DNA of 64,000 nucleotides from Aquilaria yunnanensis (GCA_039654915.1 CM077594.1:88550893-88614892); one strand, 5' to 3'; positions 11,183 through 23,314 are shown, counted from the first letter of the stretch. Made by a program: numbers and translations. The notes: generated from the sequence alone by a model not told the origin.

Positions 11183-11784
11183 TTATTTATCTTGGCATGC
11201 CTAAACAATGGGAGGAAACTATGAGAAATTAATGTTTTTGGAAATTCAAAAGAATTAGTTGAGTATACAATTTGCTTTCTTTTATTGACTTAACTCTTTT
11301 CTTATTGAGCTAATGTTATGAAATTCTCTATCGTTTTTCAAGTAAACACAAATGTCAGAACACAAATTATATATACACAATTCGGCTTGGTGACATGGAT
11401 AAATTAATTTTCTATTATCATATGACTAACTGTGGTTATTGATATGTATAAAATAAGTTTATTCTTTGATACAAGCATATTTTTCCTATTATGTTGTGGT
11501 AGTGTTTGAATATTGTTTTAAACTACATATTAATATACCGGTTAGACCCAAAAGGGGTGAACAAAAAGAAAAAGAGCCTAAATCATCACCAGTTTCTCTT
11601 CAACGACGATGATTTTGGAATAGAATTATCAAGCCCAGCTCCGTAATTAACCATGGCAGCGCTCCCAGCTGATTAGTCTGTTCTTCACATGAATCACGTC
11701 ACTATATATATATTGAGCTGTTTCTGTTCCTTGTCTGATTTTTTGGATCGAGTCTGTTGCTCCTAAGGTGTTAAATATTATTAC
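11183..11784. other. Intergenic DNA, nothing recognised
   Basis: No open frame of note and no repeat termini were seen. Short TA runs occur near 11703-11712. Confidence 0.45.
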
Positions 11785-12485
11785 CGTTAGGTATACTGCA
11801 TCCTAAATTTTTAAGGTATACTGCATAATATACGGTACCGTATATTGTTATCATTTTTATAAAAAAATAAATATTAAAATATTATTTTAAGATAACATAA
11901 ATTCAATAAATTCTTACACGTTTTACATGTATTTTAATTTTTCTCATCATAATTTATCAAATATAAATAAAATATGTATGATAGAAAATAATTTTTATTA
12001 CAAAAAGCATAAAAAAAATTATATATATATATATATTGCAAAATAAATAATACTAAAAAAGAAACTGATTTATTGATATAAGAGAAAAAATACTACTTTA
12101 ATAATAATAAAACATTTTCTAATATAACATTGAGTTCCTAAATGACTCAAAGTAACAATTAAATTTTTATATTAATTAAGAAAAGTAACCAAAAGAAGAA
12201 AAATAAATATTTATTTTATGGTATGTGTATTAACTATATTTTAATTTTTTATATATTTATAATATTTTAATATAAAATGACAAAAAAAAAATATCACACA
12301 CACATCCGAAAGAAAGAAGATATAATTATACATACTTTGCAGTATTTACGGTATACCCCTATTTTCAGATAAAATATACATAAAAAATATATAATATATA
12401 AAATATAGTAAAATACCACGATATACCATAATATACTGTCCGATAAAATGATAAAATGCAAAAAAGTTTATACGGCATGCCCTAC
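11785..12485. repeat. AT-rich dispersed repeat, copy B, with weak terminal inverted repeats
   Basis: The left side has 'TTAGGTATACTGCAT' and the right side, in reverse, has 'TAGGGCATGCCGTATAAA'. The interior follows the same block order as 17395-18000: an 'ATTTATTGATA'-type block, then 'AATAATAATA', then 'TTTTCTAATA(T/C)', then a '(T)GTATTAA(C/T)TATATTT' block, then an 'ATAAAATG' and 'GCAAAA' tail. It looks like an old DNA-type MITE family. Confidence 0.55.
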
Positions 12486-12871
12486 GTTTCTAGCAAGCGA
12501 CAAGTTGCGTCCTTCTTAACCCATGGAAAATATATAGAGTTCTGTGTTGCTGCTTTTTCAAATCTCCGCGGGCCGTAGCCTTCAAGGTAACTCCGATGAT
12601 TTTGGAACTCCACCCAGAAAATACCAGAACCAGAAAAAGCATGTTACAATTACATATTAACGCTTTCAACTGGATCACAAGAAGCGATCATCTTTACATA
12701 CGGATTATATGACATGACAATTATTTTATTCATCAATCAGTACAGCTTTATATACTTACTAACCCAAGCCAATGGGAAAGAACCATCTCCCACAAAAATT
12801 GAACAGTTCCAAGAATCACAAATAGAAATAAGGCTGATCTAGAATTCCACCGACTAGAGACGGCGACTGGA

Positions 12872-13177
12872 CTAGTTGCCGTCGATGAGATGGTGAGCCT
12901 TGGAGAGCTGGTCCATGAGGGCCAGAATCTGAGCGTTGTACGCGCGCGCCAGGCTGACGGACTCTGCCTCCAGCTCTCCCAGCTGGGTGCAGAGCCTCTC
13001 CTCTGCCTCCTCCGCCACCCGCAGGCGCTCACACGCCTGCCGCAGCTCCATCCTCATCCGATCCTCCCTCTCCTGGCTCTCCTTCAGCGCACTCTCCAGC
13101 TCCTGGTTCCTCTTCCTCAGTTCTTCTCCATCCGTAACTGCTGATCTGTGATCCGCTACTTCCACTGACGGGGCCAT
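12872..13177 (-). CDS. LSU: RESPONSE TO LOW SULFUR (LSU)-like protein
   Basis: This is an intact, intronless 101-residue protein of the usual LSU length. The N-terminal third is variable. From residue 19 to about 98 it is one long predicted coiled coil. The family-defining core is present: 'LRKRNQELE' near the start, then 'ERLRVAEEAEERLC' followed by 'QLGELEAE', and the C-terminal 'ARAYNAQILALMDQLS'. LSU proteins are small hub proteins induced by sulfur shortage and other stresses; they form dimers and bind many partners, including redox enzymes. The ATG used is the only one that keeps the full family N-terminus. A TATA box and a UPE-box-like site lie upstream (separate entries). The specific paralogue number cannot be assigned. 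Confidence 0.93.
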   Translation of the reverse strand: MAPSVEVADHRSAVTDGEELRKRNQELESALKESQEREDRMRMELRQACERLRVAEEAEERLCTQLGELEAESVSLARAYNAQILALMDQLSKAHHLIDGN

Positions 13178-13275
13178 CTCCCCACTTTTTTCGGGCGTTG
13201 GACGTTTTGATTTGGTGTAAAGATCGAGAAGGTGAGGCGTCTGATTGATCAGAAGTGTGATGATTGCTGGACTGG

Positions 13276-13282
13276 CTTTATA
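13276..13282 (-). promoter_or_regulatory. TATA box of the LSU-like gene
   Basis: On the minus strand the sequence reads TATAAAG, about 100 bases before the ATG, a normal distance for a short plant 5' UTR. Confidence 0.7.
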
Positions 13283-13297
13283 GGCCTTTAGCTAATG

Positions 13298-13317
13298 TGT
13301 CCAGGTTCAATGTACGT
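13298..13317 (-). promoter_or_regulatory. UPE-box-like site (SLIM1/EIL3 sulfur-deficiency element)
   Basis: On the minus strand the 20 bases read ACGTACATTGAACCTGGACA. The published UPE-box, recalled as AG(G/A)T(T/A)CATTGAA(T/A)CT(A/G)GAC(A/G), matches at 18 of 20 positions. The CATTGAA core and the CTGGACA end are both kept. It sits 15 bases upstream of the TATA box. UPE-boxes were described in promoters of LSU-family genes and bind EIN3-like factors, which makes this location biologically apt. The consensus is from memory and binding is inferred. Confidence 0.65.
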
Positions 13318-13339
13318 GCCCTTTCGCTTTGCTCCTAAG

Positions 13340-16300
13340 GCGCTTACTATGTTCAGCAATTGCATCTGTTGTCCCTAAACTATATCCTTTCTTGTAAAAT
13401 CATCTCTAAACTAATAAACCTTGCAAATTAGTCTATGAACTGCCTATCGGTTGCATCAATTCAATTGATCCTTCAGTTTTCTTTCTCCCGTCAAGCGTTG
13501 ACAGAAATATCACTTTTCTCATCTTTAATTTTATTTGATGTAGTCCCCGAATTTTAAATTCTAGCAACCAACTACTAAACCATTCAAACAAACAGCTTAT
13601 GTAATTAATGAGCAGCGAATAACATAATTCGATACAATAGTAATAGATCAAATTATTTATTTAACTGTTAATTATAGGGATAAATGCGCTATGATTCCTT
13701 AATGTTGAGGTATTTTCTAACATTTAAGTTCTAAATGTTTTAAAATGTTAGAAGAAATACCTAAAACTTTAAGATTATTTTGTTAAGTTTTATATAAGAC
13801 ATTTTGAATTAGCAAATGTAAATGGTTAAAAAAAAAAGTGAACCTATAAGGAAACATAGAAAACAAAAGTTAGAAAAAAGTAAAATTCACTTATATAAAT
13901 TATTTACTTGTTAAATGTCATATTTTAGAATGAAAGTAAGTAAAATATTATAATAAAAAAAAAGAGTGAAAGTGAGAGTAAGAGCGGTGATCTATTATTT
14001 CACATGATTTTTTTTACTCTTTCATGAGTGATGCTGATATGTAACTACCAAGAAACGTGTACATTATTGTGAGCGTAGGGAATATGATGCTTGTGGGGGC
14101 ATAAAGAACTACACCACCCAAACAGAGGATATTATCTGTACCATATAACATAGCATTGGAGTAAATTTTATAGAGATTTCTGACCTATTCACTTTTAATT
14201 TTTATCTCTAGCATATTAAATATTTTCTTCTATCTTTTAAATTTTTTTTAAATGTTTCATATTAGTCCTCACGAATGAAATCTATTAACTCATACGTAAG
14301 TTTGCCATATAAACATGACAAACAAGGCCTAATATACAAATTGCAAAAATTGATAATTTAAATGTTTTACTAATAGTTCTAAAATTATTGCATAGCTTAT
14401 ATTGATTGAAAAACAGTTTGTAGATGGTCTATATTTAAAGTTATAGTAATTATGTGTTTACAAATTCAATTCATTAGATAACTATAGGAAACTTTTTTAA
14501 AAAGGTTTAGGAAGTAAAGAAAATAGTTGGAAAAAGGTTTTGGATGGGAAGAGAATAGTTGATAGGTTAAGTATCAAAGTGAAAACAATATTGGATCAAC
14601 GAGTGCCTCCATAATTATTCCATAACAATTTGGGCGAATATTCGATTGCGAGCATTACCATCCGGCCCAAGCTTGAAATTGTCTTTTGAGATGATTGGTT
14701 GCTAATATAAAAAAAAAAGCCATTTATGTTTGTGTTTGGAGTCAATTTGCCACTGTACTTCCTTTTCTGGCAGTATCTGGGGGCAACACGCAAACGTGGG
14801 GCCGAATAGGCCACTCTTGGTTAAAATATCCGCAAATCGGTTTGACGAGTGGTGCTGATAAATAGGACAGGCTCCAATACTACATTTGAATTATTTATTT
14901 ATTCGGCAAAACTGACATATATATGGGCCACTAGTGCCGGTTGACATTTGAATCAGCTATTAGTATTAATTTAAAATACATATATATAAATAAGTTTTAG
15001 AGCCAACTAGTTTTAATTTAATTTAACTCACTTATTTTTATTTTTATTTAAAATTAATTTTATTTGAAAGCGAATATTATGTAGATACAATAATTCATTT
15101 AAAAGTAAATTTTTATGGTATTGTTAAATTTTTATGAAAATTTCTTTTTCAATACCTTAAACTAAAAAAATTCATAAAAATTTAGTAAGATTAAAAAACT
15201 TATATTTTCAATAGATTATTACAGTTACATAATATTACCTTTTAATTAAAATTAATTTCAGATAAAAAAATGTAAAATAACAATAAATTTTTTTAATTAA
15301 TTGACTTAAGTTAAAATAAATTTGATGTTAATTTTTAATTTTATCAGTTTAATCTTCATCGTTAATAAATTATTTAATATTCTTAAACTAATCATAAAAA
15401 TTGTTCACGACTGAGTTGTTTTTTTTGGCTAAATAAACCATGAACATTTTAAAATCAGCCCACGCGGGCTCTTCCTGCATTCCCTGATTTTCTTCCAATT
15501 CGAACCAAAAGGCCAAAACATTCAGGATTAAGCACCTAGACCAAAAACCAAACTAAATCCCAAAATCCGTCACCGTAAATTGGATGCTGCTCTAAATTTC
15601 TGGGTTTTGTCAGAACAAAAGTGCTGGGTTACGGACAATTTTGAAGCTGTTTGAGTCTTAAGTAACGGAAGGGTTAGTTTTTATTTGGGGCTCATTTTTG
15701 TTCATGTTGTTGGGTAAATTTCAACAGAGAAACCTGCAATTAGGAGAAGCAAGAATGATGCTGAGTTCGGCATTTTGTGGACTGAGTCAGGAGACCCTGA
15801 ATCTTTGCATGTTTATCCCACAACAACCTTCGCAATTCACAACTGAATCCATCAGCTTTGGAATATCCAGAAGGACCCATTTTGCGTGCATTCGCTCTCT
15901 ATCTTTCTCTCACCGTTTCCACAAAACAGGGAAATCACAGAACCAAAACTAGTGACGTGATTGAATAGATAAGTGGCTGTCGTTTTGAGAGGAGCGAAAG
16001 GTGAGAAGAGTGGCGCATTCTTCGCCGAGCTATCTTCTCCAAATCTTATCCGGATGTCCAGGTTGCCCAAATTAACTTGTTTATGAAACAACATTCAGGG
16101 TAGCGTGAGAAGGAAAGAAACCCGAAAGAGGTGGATGGAATCATCGTCCAGTGATTCGATCAACTTGTGATTAAGATAACACACAAAAACGGAGAGGTTT
16201 CTTAAGGCTGCGGGTGGGGGAGCGTTCGGAGAGAGAGAGCCAGAGACAGATGGAGAAGTAATAACGTTCTGAACAATGATGCTAAAAAAATATATGTAGT

Positions 16301-16728
16301 TTAGTGAGGCTCCCATGTTTTAGATTTCAGTGGCTGGATGGTTTGTTTATTTACTTATTTATTCAAATTTACAAAAAACAGAAAAAGCGGATGGATCTTT
16401 AGGAAAGCCAACAACGCAGGAGACGCAACAGAGTCCGGTCAAAGCTGCAGGTAAAGCGGCAGAGCATGGGGAGGCACCAGAGAGAAGACATGCCAGTGCA
16501 ACGGTGGTTGTCATGGTGGCTGCTGTGGAAGCGGCGGAACATGGGAGTGGCTCTCCGGCCTCACTAGCACATCTCAAATCAAGAAAAAGGGAAAGTGCGT
16601 CTTTACGCTAAACCCTTTTTGCATCCCCGAACTTTAATGATTCATACACTTTAACACCTAAGCGGTGACTTAGACTGACGCACCACTCTACCTGTGAAAA
16701 CTAGGATAGCTTGCCCATTTAATAAGGG
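13340..16728. other. Intergenic DNA without a supportable gene
   Basis: 13340-15420 is AT-rich with no open frame worth calling. 15430-16620 is less AT-rich and has frames of 70-93 codons on both strands (for example 15698-15952 plus and 16330-16611 plus). None matches a family I know, and their codon make-up is not convincing. 16610-16728 has a short GC-richer block that appears to be host to the MITE that follows. Confidence 0.4.
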
Positions 16729-17184
16729 GGAAATTACGAAACCCCTCAGTGGTTTGGTTTAACCTACACTTTGTCCCATCTATTTGAAAAACCTACACTT
16801 TGCCCCCTCATTTCTTTATAGTGTCTGACAACAACTTCTGAAACTCTAATTTAAATTAGCTAATATTCATCCTCCAGAAATTTTAATACTTTTTAAATAT
16901 TTTTTTCACAGCTAATTGACCTTTAAAAAATACTAATATGCATTTAGAGGAAGAAAATTGTATTTACAGAAAAAATTTGATAATTTACAATATCTATTAA
17001 CAATAAAAAAATATTAGAGATCTTGAAATTACTGAAAAATAACTATCATATAATTTAAATTACAATTTTAAAAGTTATTATTGGATAATGTAAAAGAAAT
17101 AGTGAGTAAAGTGTAGATTTTCAAAAGTAAATGAAAGTAAATTATAAGTTATGGAAAACTTCAGGAGAAAATTGTAAATTTTCT
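16729..17184. mobile_element. MITE, family X copy 1 (~455 bp)
   Basis: The two ends are inverted. The left arm carries 'CCTCAGTGGTTTGG' and 'CCTACACTTTG' twice. The right arm, in reverse, carries 'CTCCTGAAGTTTTCC' and 'TCTACACTTTA'. Possible flanks are TTTAAT on both sides. The interior matches 60459-60934 block for block, for example 'GACCTTTAAAAAATACT' in both. This is a two-copy family in this window; ends are approximate. Confidence 0.75.
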
Positions 17185-17394
17185 TTAATCGGGGCACCCT
17201 ACCTCTGGACTAACGATCGAGTTAATGAGTCAAGGAGCAAAATACCCCACTCTTCATCATTTACGGATTGAGTTGAACCGAGTTACAATTCAAGGACGGA
17301 AATAACTATGTTAATATAGCTTGAAGGTAAAAAGAAGGATACTTTTTGACAACTTGTGCCTGTTGTGCTTGTGAACAAGTTATTAAATACCATC

Positions 17395-18000
17395 ACTACA
17401 CCCCATAAATTACAGGTATATTATATAATAAACTGCACCACATACTATTATTGGTTTTGTAAAAAACACAAATTAGAACTTCAATATTTTTTATTCAGAA
17501 ATCATTAAAAATGTAATATATAGAACAAAATAAATATTGTTCAGCAAAAAAAATTAATTTATCGATACACGAGGAAAAAGAAAAAAATATTCTATTAATA
17601 ATAATATATTTTCTAATACCACATCAATTTTCTAGGTAGCTTGAAATATGATGCCCCCATTCTAACTTGTTCCACAAAAGTAACTTATTTATGACCCCTA
17701 GCATGTTCTATACCAATTAAATTTTGTTTATAAATTTAAAAATTAAATTAATATTTATGTCAAAATATGCGTATTAATTATATTTTTGTTATTTTACATA
17801 TTTATATATATGATAATTTGATGTAAAAGGATAAAACAAAAATTACCTCACTTATATACCATGGTAAATCGCACACCGTGCACATATATGTAACGCTCAG
17901 CTGTATGCAAAATGCAATGAAGTATTATGGTATTTAAAGCGAAAAAATGATAAATTACAAAAAAATTTATGCTGCGTATTACATACCTGTAGTAACGAAA
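17395..18000. repeat. AT-rich dispersed repeat, copy C, with TACAGGTAT ends
   Basis: The left end has TACAGGTATATTATATAA. The right end, in reverse, has TACAGGTATGTAATACGC. The interior shares its block order with 11785-12485, and the last ~190 bases also match 1-240. This copy shows the inverted ends best. Confidence 0.6.
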
Positions 18001-18681
18001 TTTCACACAAAAAACCGAGAAGTTTTGCGACCATGTTTATGAATATATTAGAGAAACATGCGTATGAACTTTCCGAAGACTGTTCTTGCTGTCAACAATT
18101 ATGCTCATTTGTTAGATTGCCTCAAACGAATATGAACCCTTCCATAAAATGAAAAGAACAGGGAGGCAAAATTAAAGAATAATGGTACTAAGAAAACAAA
18201 AGAGGAAACTCGGCTCTCTCACTTGCGTATATCATCGTCATTCATCTTTAACGGTCTAGCGGCAACGTACGTCATCTAATTCAAGAAACAAGATTTAAAA
18301 AGGAAAAAAAACAATTAAGAAAACAAAACTGTCTGCCAAGGTACTGCTTGGTTCTGCTGCATATTAATTTGGTTGCCAAAAAGATTTAATGCACTTTCAG
18401 CAAGGGCCTTATCCTTGGAGTAGTAGTAGTTCTCACACTGTTTGTGCTTGTGGCTTTGTGTGTGTAACTAATAGATTTGTAGCATTTTTTTTTTGTTGGC
18501 ATCAAGTTCTATATCTTACTTGTCCTTCTGTATTTAGCTCCTCCAGTAGCTGTACAATGTCAATAACAAAATTCTTCACAGAAAGCGAACAACACTCATG
18601 CACAAAATATGTACTATTTACTAACTGAAACGGAATGAAACACTTGTATCGTCTTCTTTGTAAGAGGAATGATATAACCTG
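18001..18681. other. 3' flank of the pTAC5 gene
   Basis: The stretch between the repeat copy and the pTAC5 stop codon presumably includes the 3' UTR. No separate gene is supported. A 79-codon plus-strand frame at 18389-18628 is Ser/Cys/Phe-rich and not convincing. Confidence 0.45.
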
Positions 18682-21600
18682 CTATACGACTGTTTTTCCA
18701 TCACAAACGTCACACGTCGTATATCCAAGACCTTCACAGTAGGGACATTTTGCCCCTTCATCCACCCACTCCAAAAACTGCAAGAACAGGCTCGCTTATA
18801 ACTGTCAACCATAGTCATAAAATATGATGAACAACTGAAAAAACTTCGTACCTGTGGCTCAACATTAGGCTCTCCTGTTCCATCACATTCTGCATTCAGA
18901 CACATATCAGTAACCAGATTCAAGTGTAGAAGATAGAATTGATGAAGCCAACTTGAGCTACAAAATAACATGTAGCAGGCACACAAGGGTCTGGTTTCAA
19001 TATAGTATGAAGGTGAGCAAATACAAATATGAAGAAAGATTTTATCTCCATATTAATCTCAAGACTCGAATATACCAGAACTCCTTATTCCCCTGGAAAA
19101 GTCATAAACTCGTAAGAAACACAGTTTGGATTGACGATGACATTATGTACATACAATGAAAATAGGAGAACTTGTCTATAATCCACACTAACCTGCCAAG
19201 ACACTGCCTCCAATCTCTCCATCATACCATATGGTTCACAAATTTGGCCAACAGCTTGGGCTACTATAACCATAAATGACAAGAACTTGATCTAAAAAGA
19301 TTCTACCGACTTAAACCAATAACCAGATTTAGAAGTTCCCCATACTTTTCTACTATTATCATTGTACGTACACAGCATAATTGCTCCCCAAGCTATACAA
19401 ATTGTCGCATAGGAGCCCCTAAACTGGTGAATGTTGCATACCATCCCTTAAGCATATGAAGTGTTGCAATTTTCATCTTTCCATCAAATTGGGGCACTAG
19501 GGTTGACAGAAAAGTGATTTGAAATCATTCTCAGCAGATGGTGGTGACACTTTATGATTTTTGTTTGAGATCATGTTTTATTTTGACTAAAATCAACAAT
19601 TTATCATCTAGGCCTCATCTCTAGCTGACAAATTATTTATAACTTTTTACCTTGAGGAGATTAATTAGATGCTGATATGGAAGATCCTAAAGTCTATTTC
19701 TGGTCTCTTAACTCAAAACTAACACCGGAACAAAATATCAACACTTGAAGTCAAAGCAACCCTTTATAGTTAGGAAGGAGCACGCAACACATCGACAATT
19801 CATGCTTCAGCGACAAAATATGCAATTTATAGCTCAAGCTGTTGACAAATTTACTGCCTCAACTTGTAGTTATTATTTTTCCAAAACAGAAGAGCTTTTC
19901 ATAGTATTGGAATCTGCATTTACTACATGTTTAAAGCAGGTTACCAATTTCAAAAAACACAGGAAGCATTGTCAACTATCAACTATTCTTCCATAGATGC
20001 CAAAATCATCCATCTTGAGAGAACAATCCTTACAACTTCAGCATATAGGTTTTGCAGAAGATGATATAAAACAAGATAAAATCAGTAAGTATTAATCATG
20101 TACCTGTGCACATCAAGCGACCCTCCCCCCGACAAGTGAGGCACTTGGTTGTGACCTCACTGGTTTTGCTTCCAGCAACTTGATGGTCTCTGCCAACAAG
20201 CCGGGAGGGCTCTTCCCATCGATTTTCTCCTAGAAGAAAAACTCGTGCTTGAGACAAATTCTTTGTTTCCGAGGTTTTGGTTGGTGAAGCAACTGGAGCT
20301 CCATTTGCCACTGGCTACAGAATAGAGAAGAAAATACAATCGTGGCTACCAGTTAGAGACACGCATGGACTATCCTGAAGAAAGGAGTTTGAGCTGTCCC
20401 TCCTCCTTTGGCCTCAGTTCCACCCCCCCCCCCCCCCCCCCCCCACTCTGTCTCTCCATTTGAAGGCTGTCCTCAAGCTCAGAAAACTAGTACTGCTACA
20501 TGCTTAAACAACCAAAAGGAATGGACTAGTGGTTAAGGCTTGTGGTTGTTACTTGGAAGTCCAAGGTTCACTACTTCACCCTTGGTCTCCCTCCCATGTA
20601 ACCCAAAAAGGCAAAAAAAATGTTGCTGAAAATGTTGATTGATGGCAACCCTCACTGTAAGATCTGAACATACCTCCTCTTTGGAAGCAGGAACATCTCC
20701 TTTCTGACCCATCCTGCCTGAAACAGGTGTCTCTACTTGCTTTTCTACATACAAAACCTCAAGGAGTTCAGCTGTCATTACGCCATTTTCAGGGACTCCA
20801 ATAGTTGCCTGTGAAGAGGATCATTTGCCAATGAGAAATACAAGTAACAGATGAAGACAAGATAAGCGAACAACTGATATTATGGGTTATCTGCAAAATG
20901 ATTCGCTGTACTCATAAGGACTTCTGTGCCATGCAACTAAAACATAACATAAATTGCTGCTTGCCTGCCAAGTCTTCACTGCACGCTCAGTCCCACTTGA
21001 GAAGCTGGAATATTCCATTTCCTCCTCGCCAGAGTAAAATCCCAATTTTTGCAATGCTTCCTGAAATGTTAAATTGCATGATATAAACAAATTAAATTCT
21101 GTGATCGCATGTAAGGTACTAGATTTCTTGTTGGCTGGAGCTTTAAGCTCTTTGCTACCAGAAGAAATGCAAAATTGATAAGCTGAACAAAGATGTCAAC
21201 TTACATAAAGGAGCAAGATAATAAGGTCAATGAATATTACATAGTATTGAACACTTTTAGCCACGGATTTTGTTTATTTTTATAGATATGAATTCTAGCT
21301 TTGACACGGCACATATCCAGAAACAAAAAAATTAAAAAAAAAACATGATTTCTGAATCATAATACAAGAAACGATCAGATATATCACGTGTTGCCTGAAC
21401 CATCCCCCATGGAGCGGAGTAACAAAAAGGTTTGGAACTGTCCGCTTTCATCTTATAAACAGAATCTAAAGCTATTATTTGGTATGACAATCAAAAACGG
21501 TGGCAGTATAAGAACAACTTACTGATAAAGCCTAAACTGCCACTAGCTCTAATACTAATTCGAGACCTTTGAGGCTGAAGCAGTCTTAAATTTTCTCCCG

Positions 21601-22333
21601 TTCTTGCGATCCATGTTCATAGCCATTTCTTATGTTATAGAACATATACAATAAAAATTTCTGCGAGCTTTACCTCTGAGCATGGTTCTATAAAAATCAA
21701 GGGAATGCAAATGATTCAGGGAAGAAAAACCACAAAAAAACTCGCCTTTGGTTAAACATGAAATTGCGAGCAGACCTGCATCTCTCGAACCTCCTCTCCT
21801 TCACTGCCCATCCTCAACGCTTTCCTCTTCGTCTTCCCAGAATCTTCTCCCTGCGGCGTTCCCAAAACCCTAACTCCCTCCTCCACAACCACCTTCTTCT
21901 CCTCCTCCTCCCCCAGAGCCAGATCTCTAGCGCTCTCTCCGCTCTCCGCAATCAGGCTCCTCTCCTTCAATACTTGCAGCAGAGCCCCGACATTGGCGTT
22001 AGTATCGAAATTTGAAGCTCCTTGGACGGAACTCGCCCGCTCTAGGGCTTCAATTCGAAGCTTAAGTTCGGAAATCTGACGGAGAAGTGAGTCCCGTTCA
22101 CGGAGCCAGCGTTGCTCCTCGCGCGACCACCTTTGCTCTTCCCGCTGCCAGCGTTGCTCCTCTCGGAGCCAGCGGGACTCCTCGCGGTCAAAGCTCTGGG
22201 GGCCGGTGTCGGAGGAGAAGCAGAGGAAGCTTCTGGAGTGGGAGTGCGAAAGGAACGAGGGTTTGAAGGGAAACGAGATGAGCTTGCATTGGACGAGCAG
22301 AGGATGAGTAGGCAGAAGGAAATAGGAATTCAT
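18682..22333 (-). CDS. PTAC5: Plastid transcriptionally active chromosome protein pTAC5 (6 exons)
   Basis: Coding exons, in order: 22333-21776, 21060-20965, 20808-20674, 20314-20104, 18889-18852 and 18777-18682, giving 377 residues (the Arabidopsis protein is of similar length). Residues 1 to ~45 look like a chloroplast transit peptide (Ser/Phe/Leu-rich, few acids). Residues ~50-110 form a charged coiled coil with repeated 'REEQRW' heptads. A peptidoglycan-binding-like fold spans ~187-235 ('EALQKLGFYSGEEE' to 'TAELLEVLY'). A DnaJ-type zinc-finger set lies at the C-terminus, with Cys pairs at 321/324, 332/335, 357/360 and 368/371. This order is that of pTAC5, a nucleoid-associated protein reported to partner HSP21 in protecting plastid transcription under heat. 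I chose the ATG at 22333; an in-frame stretch upstream lacks another ATG. Intron 2 starts with GC rather than GT. Confidence 0.9.
20423..20444. repeat. Homopolymer of 22 C in pTAC5 intron 3
   Basis: There are 22 consecutive C on the plus strand, so the transcribed strand's RNA would carry G22. It lies between exons 3 and 4. Length is likely to vary between individuals or assemblies. Confidence 0.9.
20505..20620 (+). mobile_element. tRNA-derived SINE fragment in pTAC5 intron 3
   Basis: An A-box-like 'TAGTGGTTAAGG' at about 20527-20538 is followed some 30 bases later by a B-box-like 'AAGGTTCACTAC'. The piece ends in A-rich DNA ('AAAAAGGCAAAAAAAA'). This is the usual look of a plant SINE head. 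Boundaries are approximate and no duplication was found. Confidence 0.5.
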
Positions 22334-23314
22334 TGCTCTGTAGCTGAGACGAAGGAGCCGAGACTGTGAAGTGAAATCGGGGAAGAATGAGAAGCGGATA
22401 TTTTGATTTGTTCTTCTCTTCTTTCTCAAGCTTATCAGCCACACAGGTGGCGGGAGAGGTAACAACTGAGTCACCACTGCATTGGGTTGTCTCAACGGTT
22501 GGACAATCGATTTATTTGGGAAGTGCTCAATTAGTCACTGAAATATAATTTTTTTTTTCAGAATCACCACTTAACTTTGGTTTCTTGCTAAGAAGTCATC
22601 AAAGTTTAAAAGATTTGCACCATACTACTCCTGCAAGTCTCTCTTTCCCTCTCTCTCTCTCCCTCTCCCTCTCTCTCTGGATAGAATAAGTTTTCCCTCT
22701 CAGAGAAAATAAGGTCAAGTTTCATTGACATCGATAATTCTATGACGTAGTCCGCTGTGAGTTCCTGATAAAATTTTATTATTATGTATTCAAAACAATA
22801 TCAAATAGTGAAATCTCATGCCATTTTGTATATTGATCTCTATTGGATATACCGACACATACAGGCTGCTGTAGTTCGTAACCATTTCTTTCAATCAGAA
22901 CTATGAAATTCTAGAATTGATTGAAAAACTTGTCAAGTGATTTTATGTATAATCTTGCCATTATGTCTTCGTCTTGAGGTTTGAATTATTTGATAATTAG
23001 TTTCGAAGTTGTCTTAAAGTCAAAACAAGAGAACATAGAGAAGGCTTATTTCTGATAATATCGTCATCTATGAAAATTTCCAGTGCCCACTCAGTAGCAA
23101 TTTAAGTGGAGTGACGATTAGAAACCCAAACAAATAATTGCAGATCTACATTTAAATCAACCATTGAAACTGAATGCCAGTATTTGATCCTTATTATATG
23201 GGGAACCTTGGTAATTCACTTTAAATGGGATAAACATGAATCATAGGACCTATACTTAAGTTCATAATAATCTTCGTCAATTGGTTGTGATCCACAGTAA
23301 TCTACCTCTCTTAT
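22334..23314. other. Intergenic region between pTAC5 (5' side) and glutathione reductase (3' side)
   Basis: About 980 bases separate the pTAC5 start codon from the glutathione reductase stop codon. A CT-rich tract (plus strand) lies at about 22635-22680, which is GA-rich in the sense of pTAC5 transcription. No TATA box stood out. No other gene is seen. Confidence 0.5.

Noticed and set aside
12748..13032. Alternative frames over the LSU gene (both strands)
   Set aside because: They are shadows of the LSU coding sequence, which has the family motifs in one frame only.
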